NCBI GenBank assembly: GCA_022495005.1
Contig: JAGYXB010001608.1
Span: 372,001-436,000, forward strand
Origin: Rhyacophila brunnea
Lineage: Eukaryota > Arthropoda > Insecta > Trichoptera > Rhyacophilidae
Length of the DNA stretch: 64,000 bases
Direction: 5' to 3'
The notes below the pieces were generated by a model. It saw only the letters and a list, made by a program, of their open reading frames with translations. It was not told where the DNA came from and searched no databases. Shown here piece after piece: positions 58,932 to 64,000 of this stretch. The position numbers and the translations under genes are program-made. Each line of letters begins with the position of its first letter. The stretch's first letter is position 1.

Positions 58932-59658
58932 GTAAGTCGTCTACATGCGACTACTGCGACTTCCTGTTACCGCCGATATCTTGTCGGAAAATAGATACCT
59001 ATGTAGTTGAAGAATAATTATGCAACTATTTCAAAGAAGGTGATTATTGAAAACTCGCGTTTATGCCATTGACTTTTACCTATTCTGCTGGTGTGTCCAC
59101 GTTAATAATTGATTTTTTTTGTTATATGACGGTGTAATCTGATAAAGATCAATAAATCATAATGTTTAAAATTGTTCTGTTTTAAGACAGTAAGTCGGTA
59201 CCTAGTTGATTCTACGCAATGGGTCAAGTGAATACAGATTTGAAGTTAGGTAAACCTAATACCAATGCTTTTAAAAAGTGTAGAATGATATTTCATATAT
59301 TAGGTTTAATAAATTTACTTTGAGAGCACCTGCCCTAGATGTTCTCATTAAAGTAATTTGCAATACCAAACATAATTTTTGTAATGATACGAAATCCTAA
59401 TATAACAGAGATAGCAAAATGAAATGATGACGTTCATTAGTTTCCCTTCAAATATTTCAAATACATGGCTACATGATACAATAATAATTGACCATTAAGG
59501 GGATTATGCCTAATGCAGTATACCAGACAGTAGCCACCAAATAATTGAGGCATTTTCGATAACTGAGAAGTACACAATTTAATATATTTAATATACTTTT
59601 GCAACTGGTTGAGTTTATCGTGTAGGTATTCTATTTTAAAATTAAAACAAAATAATTA
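58932..59658. other. Non-coding stretch (intron of the above, if real)
   Basis: Nothing was recognised. Confidence 0.4.
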
Positions 59659-60075
59659 CAAGATAAAAAGAACTTTTTATATACAATGTTTTTAAATTTA
59701 CTGTTGAATCATATAAACTTGACTTGACTAGCTTAAACGATCATAGAATACTAAAATGTTATATTGACCATTTCATTTTGATTCCCATAGTAACGCAGTA
59801 TATATTAATAATTTAGTTGCTAGGACAATCCGCTTAGCAACCAATAATGGTGTCGAAAGAACCTTTCATACAAAACAGAATTAACTGAAAATGAATTCAA
59901 TTCTACTTAAAGATGGCTAAAAGTATTAAAAAAATTCATTGGCATCGTGTTCTGATATATTCTAAAAGTTTCAAATGTCTAGCTAGTCGGGAAGTTAGTT
60001 AAAAATCGATTGCAAGATTAGGACAAAGACAAAGGACAAATAAGAATACGAGCTAAGAAAACCGTTGTAAAATAA
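59659..60075 (-). repeat. Interspersed repeat, copy 2 (inverse of 35271-35706)
   Basis: Reverse complement of the unit at 35271-35706 (CATATAAACTTGACTTGACT; GTCTAGCTAGTCGGGAAGTT; AATAAGAATACGAGCTAAGA), with small indels. The GTTGCTAGGACAATCCGCTTAGCAAC stretch is the diverged middle hairpin. Confidence 0.8.
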
Positions 60076-60499
60076 TGTTCATTTTTATTAGTTGTTGACT
60101 ATATCGACAAATTTCTTTGATTTTAAAATAATCGGTTTCTGTAAGTATTTTTTTTCGTATGATTTTGACGGATTTAAAAGTTATAATGTATTCCTAGATC
60201 ATAACGTTGTGTGGAATTACACACGTGTACAATGTACGTATTTTTTGATAGATTTTTACAGATTTAAAAAATGGGCGCCTCAATTTATATCAGAAATAAT
60301 TAATAATCTTAAACCAGTTGAACACTCGTTTAACTTCTGATGTGACACTATTATTTTAACAATATACGGCGACAGTACATTGTTAGAATAACTTTTCAGG
60401 TGAATCTGTTCTTTCTATTTGATAGATAAGGAATAGTTATGATAAGTTTTTTTTTCGACCATGTCTGATCCTAATAAGATCATATGGGCCTCCACAGAG

Positions 60500-60690
60500 C
60501 GGAGGTTTGTATTAACAGATTTTGTTTTTACGAGAAATGGATGTCAGCCACTTGCTCAACCTATTACGTCCATACGCTGACTCATACACAAATTGAAAAA
60601 CAAACTGTGTACTTGCCAGACCCAGTATTCGAACTTGGGACCTACGACGTTATAGGCCGACGCTTAAGCCGCGCGGCAGTCAAGGGTATA
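60500..60690 (-). repeat. tRNA-derived SINE-like sequence
   Basis: The minus strand reads GCGCGGCTTAAGCGTCGGCC, then TATAACGTCGTAGGTCCCAA, then GTTCGAATACTGGG. The spacing of an A-box-like GGCTTAAGCGTCGG and the B-box GTTCGAATAC fits the tRNA-related head of many insect SINEs. The cloverleaf is incomplete, so it is not a working tRNA. The tail beyond the head was not delimited. Confidence 0.55.
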
Positions 60691-60699
60691 ACTTGAATT

Positions 60700-61347
60700 A
60701 CATATTGAATAAGTAATTCAAGGACAGAACACATGAATAATGAGTATAAGGGACATATTATAAGTAAGTACCTAATTGATTATTAAATTTCTCTCTATAT
60801 CCTTTGATTCATTACTGAGGATGGTGATTAGTGAATTTACATGCGTTACCAACAATCTACTTCCATCTGGACCAATCCTGCGCTGTTTGTTATCTTAACT
60901 ATGTTCAACAAAATTGCTTCGGGTGTTAATATATTTCACCTACGTGAGGATGAGTATAGGTGGACGTTATTTTATAAATTTAAAAAATAGGGTCTGCTTA
61001 ACTCATCCGGTGTATTTCCATGTACCTATATAATTAATATTTTTGTATGTACATATTTCTACTGTTTATATTTATATTATACTATATATCTCTTTTTTTA
61101 TGTCATGTTGTGAACGTCTTAAACTTATAATTTGTAATGTCCACAATATGTAAAAATAAATAAATTGAGTTGAATTGAATTGAATCTTGTTGCTTCCGTT
61201 ATTGTTGAATATTAAATAAGTAGCTGTAAAATAGTTTAAATACATTATTAAAAAAAAAAAATAATTCACACGTCTCCATAGCAGTACAATCGATTAAACT
61301 TGATAAAATATTTTGTTACCGGAATATTTTCACGCAAGTATTTTTTA
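60700..61347. other. AT-rich non-coding stretch
   Basis: Nothing was recognised. Confidence 0.5.
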
Positions 61348-61351
61348 TTAA

Positions 61352-63900
61352 GGGGGGACATGCTCAGCGTAGGTCAAAATGGAGCTTTTGTTCTATTTTC
61401 AAAGCATGATCCTGGACATACCTTAAACGTTGTAGATAATATATTTATATAATTTTGAAGCCTTATTATCCTTTATATTTATTTTAAACATTTGATGACT
61501 GCATAAAGTATTTTTATTACATAAAATAGTATTCTTTTAAACCTCTCGCTCTAATGTTTTAGAATATAGTCATATTTCAGTACATAAATGTGCAGTGGTG
61601 TTAAGATTTTTTACATTTATTAATTTTTAAACGCATTTATAAAACCATTAGTATAATTTATGACGAGATAATTTTAGTAAAATATTTACGATAAAAAATT
61701 ATATTGATAATCTCTGTGATCCCAAATTTGACAAGAATTATGCATTTTATTATTCAAAAAATCGGCAAGATCAACACATTTGAAGATGATTCTAAATATA
61801 CTTATTATAAGCTATGTTTTTGACCATTCAAGTGTGATAAACATCTTACGACTAATGATTGCTTTATAATAATTATTGACGTAAGAATAAGGTACATTTT
61901 TTTTTGAAATACGCCATTTCTTTTGGCATTCCCCAGTGGTTAAGCTACAACATACGGCCGTAGCCATAAATTAGACAAACTATAATTGAAGTAGGGAGTA
62001 AAATTATGTTAACCGATGTACCGTTTAAAAAAAAATGTTTCGGTTATGTACATGTTCAAACACGCGCGTTAACATCATTTTAATATTTTTGTTTGAATGA
62101 TGTTATTGTGTTTTTTTTTTAATAATTCTACTTTTAACTAGAAATTAATGTCAGATTACAATGAAAACGACCGAAAAACTACCAATATTATATAATATAT
62201 TTATATGTATATTTAAAACATCTTGTAGATGTGTAAATATATCGTGGTTTTGAGAAGCGAATACTCATATCAAACGATAATCATAATTTGTAAAAACAAA
62301 GTTAAATAATATGAGAATCTTGAATTGAGAACACATGCGATTCCATGAAAAGTGCGAATTGATTCATTATTCCATTTTCAAGTAATAGAACGTGAGAAAC
62401 TAGTGACATATTTAATTACTATGAAATTGTTGGTCTGCTATCGTAACTAATATTTATATTATAAAAATAGCTACCGTAACGGCTGGAGAAATGAAAAAGC
62501 TAATTCACTCTTTTCAAAATTTTGATTTAAGCCGAATATGATAGAATACATTGCCATGCGTTTATTGGCGTTAATAACTACTTACGGAAAGTATATTTTG
62601 TGGCGATTTTCTTTGAGATTTCAGATTTCATACAATTATTAAATTCTTGTAAAATCATAAAAAGGGACATGCTCGTCGTAGGTCAAAATTGAGTTTTTAT
62701 TGTATTTTAAAACCATGATCCTGGACACTCCTTAAACGTTGTAGATAATCTATTTATATAATTTTGAAACCTTATTATCCTTCATATGATATGTATTTTA
62801 AACATTTGATGACTGCATAAAGTATTTTTGTTACATAAAATAGTATTCTTTTAAACCTCTCGCTCTAATGTTTGAGAATATAGTCATATTTCGGTACATA
62901 ACTGTGCAGTGGTGTTAAGATTTTTTACATTTATTAATTTTTAAACGCATTTATAAAACCATTAGTAAAATTTATCACGAGATAATTTTTGTAAAATATT
63001 CACGATAAAAAATTATATTGATAATCTCTGTGATCCCAAATTTGACAAGAATTAGGCATTTTATTATTCAAAAAATGGGCAAGATTAACACATTTGAAGA
63101 TAATTCTAAAAATACTGATTATAAGCTATGTCTTTGACCATTCAAGTGTGATAAACATCTTACGAATAATGATTGCTTTGAACATGTACCGTTTAAAAAA
63201 AAATAAAAAAAAATCGGTTAGGTACATGTTCAAATACGCGCCTTAACATAATTTTACTCCCTACTTTAATTATAGTTTGTCAATTTATGGCTACGGCCGT
63301 ATGTTGTAGCTTAACTACTGGGGAATGACAAAAGAAATGGCGTATTTCAAAAAATCACTACCTTATTCTTAGGTCAATAATTATTATAAAGCAATCATTA
63401 TTCGTAAGATGTTTATCACACTTGAATGGTCAAAGACATAGCTTATAATGAGTATTTTTAGAATTATCTTAAAATGTGTTAATCTTGCCGATTTTTGAAT
63501 AATAAAATGCCTAATTCTTGTCAAATTTGGGATCACAGAGATTATCAATATAATTTTTTATCGTGAATATTTTACAAAAATTATCTCGTCATGAATTATA
63601 CTAATGGTTTTATAAATGCGTTTTAAAATTAATAAATGTAAAAAATCTTAACACCACTGCACAGTTATGTACCGAAATATGACTATATTCTAAAACATTA
63701 GAGCGAGAGGTTTAAAAGAATGCTATTTTATGTAACAAAAATACTTTATGCAGTCATCAAATGTTTAAAATAAATACAAAGGATAATAAGGCTTCAAAAT
63801 TATATAAATAGATTATCTACAACGTTTAAGGAGTGTCCAGGATCATGGTTTGAAAATACAATAAAAACTCAATTTTGACCTACGACGAGCATGTGGGCCG
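61352..63900. mobile_element. TTAA-bounded element with three homologous arms
   Basis: Outer ends GGGGGGACATGCTCAGCG (left) and the inverse of CGGCCCACATGCTCGTCG (right) are flanked by TTAA at 61348-61351 and 63901-63904. Arm A (61352-~62090, forward) and arm C (~63190-63900, reverse) are inverted repeats of ~700 bp. A second forward arm B (62664-~63200) sits between them. Marker strings include ACCTTAAACGTTGTAGATAA and ATTTGACAAGAATTATGCAT. B and C form a near-continuous palindrome around 63200, and a GGGACATGCTC terminus also heads arm B. No transposase is recognised. Confidence 0.82.
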
Positions 63901-64000
63901 TTAAGATATCTTTCTCACAAATTGAATAAAATGTATAACATTTTAACCAAAGTTTAACGAAATACCTGTAATTAGTTAGTAGTCAAATATAATAATATGT

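Noticed and set aside
60619..60688. Functional tRNA gene
   Set aside because: A- and B-box-like strings are present, but acceptor-stem pairing and a proper anticodon arm are lacking. It fits a SINE head better.

Overview
The window looks like nuclear DNA of an insect: AT-rich, spliced, dense in DNA transposons and poor in genes. The low GC, the recurring 'taggtacctacc' strings and the retrotransposon tails ending in (GAT)n occur in both aphids/Hemiptera and Lepidoptera. I could not separate these from the sequence alone. No bacterial-type genes, operons or CRISPR arrays are present.

One conserved host gene is visible, on the minus strand. Exon 1 (49841-50038) encodes the N-terminus of a ChaC-family gamma-glutamylcyclotransferase (glutathione degradation). 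A 36-nt exon 2 (21364-21399) carries the next conserved block (PGRVATLIEDTN). The two join in phase 0 across an intron of about 28.4 kb. Later exons were not found and probably lie below position 21364 or outside the window. The region upstream of exon 1 has CCAAT boxes and a TGATGCAAT motif, the composite ATF4-C/EBP element known from stress genes. A full-length 5S rRNA gene with a T-run terminator lies about 2 kb upstream of the ChaC start (52016-52133, minus). A short plus-strand exon with a good donor site (58847-58931) resembles the first exon of DDE-endonuclease-like proteins common in insect genomes.

Most of the rest is mobile DNA. Three mariner elements of about 1.29 kb (23099, 29461, 41584) all lie inside ChaC intron 1. 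Each is disabled in its own way: frameshifts in two, and in the third a leading frameshift plus an Asp-to-Asn change in the DDD triad. A Tigger/pogo element with TA duplications lies at 17829-19191. At least six hAT-type elements carry recognisable terminal repeats and 8-bp target duplications (1614, 6316, 12555, 13565, 28630, 32852, 55267), and one of them (32852-33390) still holds the hAT C-terminal domain. TTAA-bounded foldback elements lie at 7339-8195, 13595-15552, 55233-56189 and 61352-63900. Two nesting events can be read directly: a TTAA element inside a hAT element, and a hAT element inside a TTAA element.

Two minisatellite arrays occur. One (about 9.75-11.4 kb) has 105-130 bp units within a Helitron-like context. 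The other (about 37.36-39.3 kb) has 125-140 bp units that look like an amplified 3' tail of the non-LTR retrotransposon seen once at 17150-17410. A 229-bp tandem duplication with no differences noticed lies at 44759-45216. Remaining stretches are AT-rich intergenic or intronic DNA without recognisable genes.
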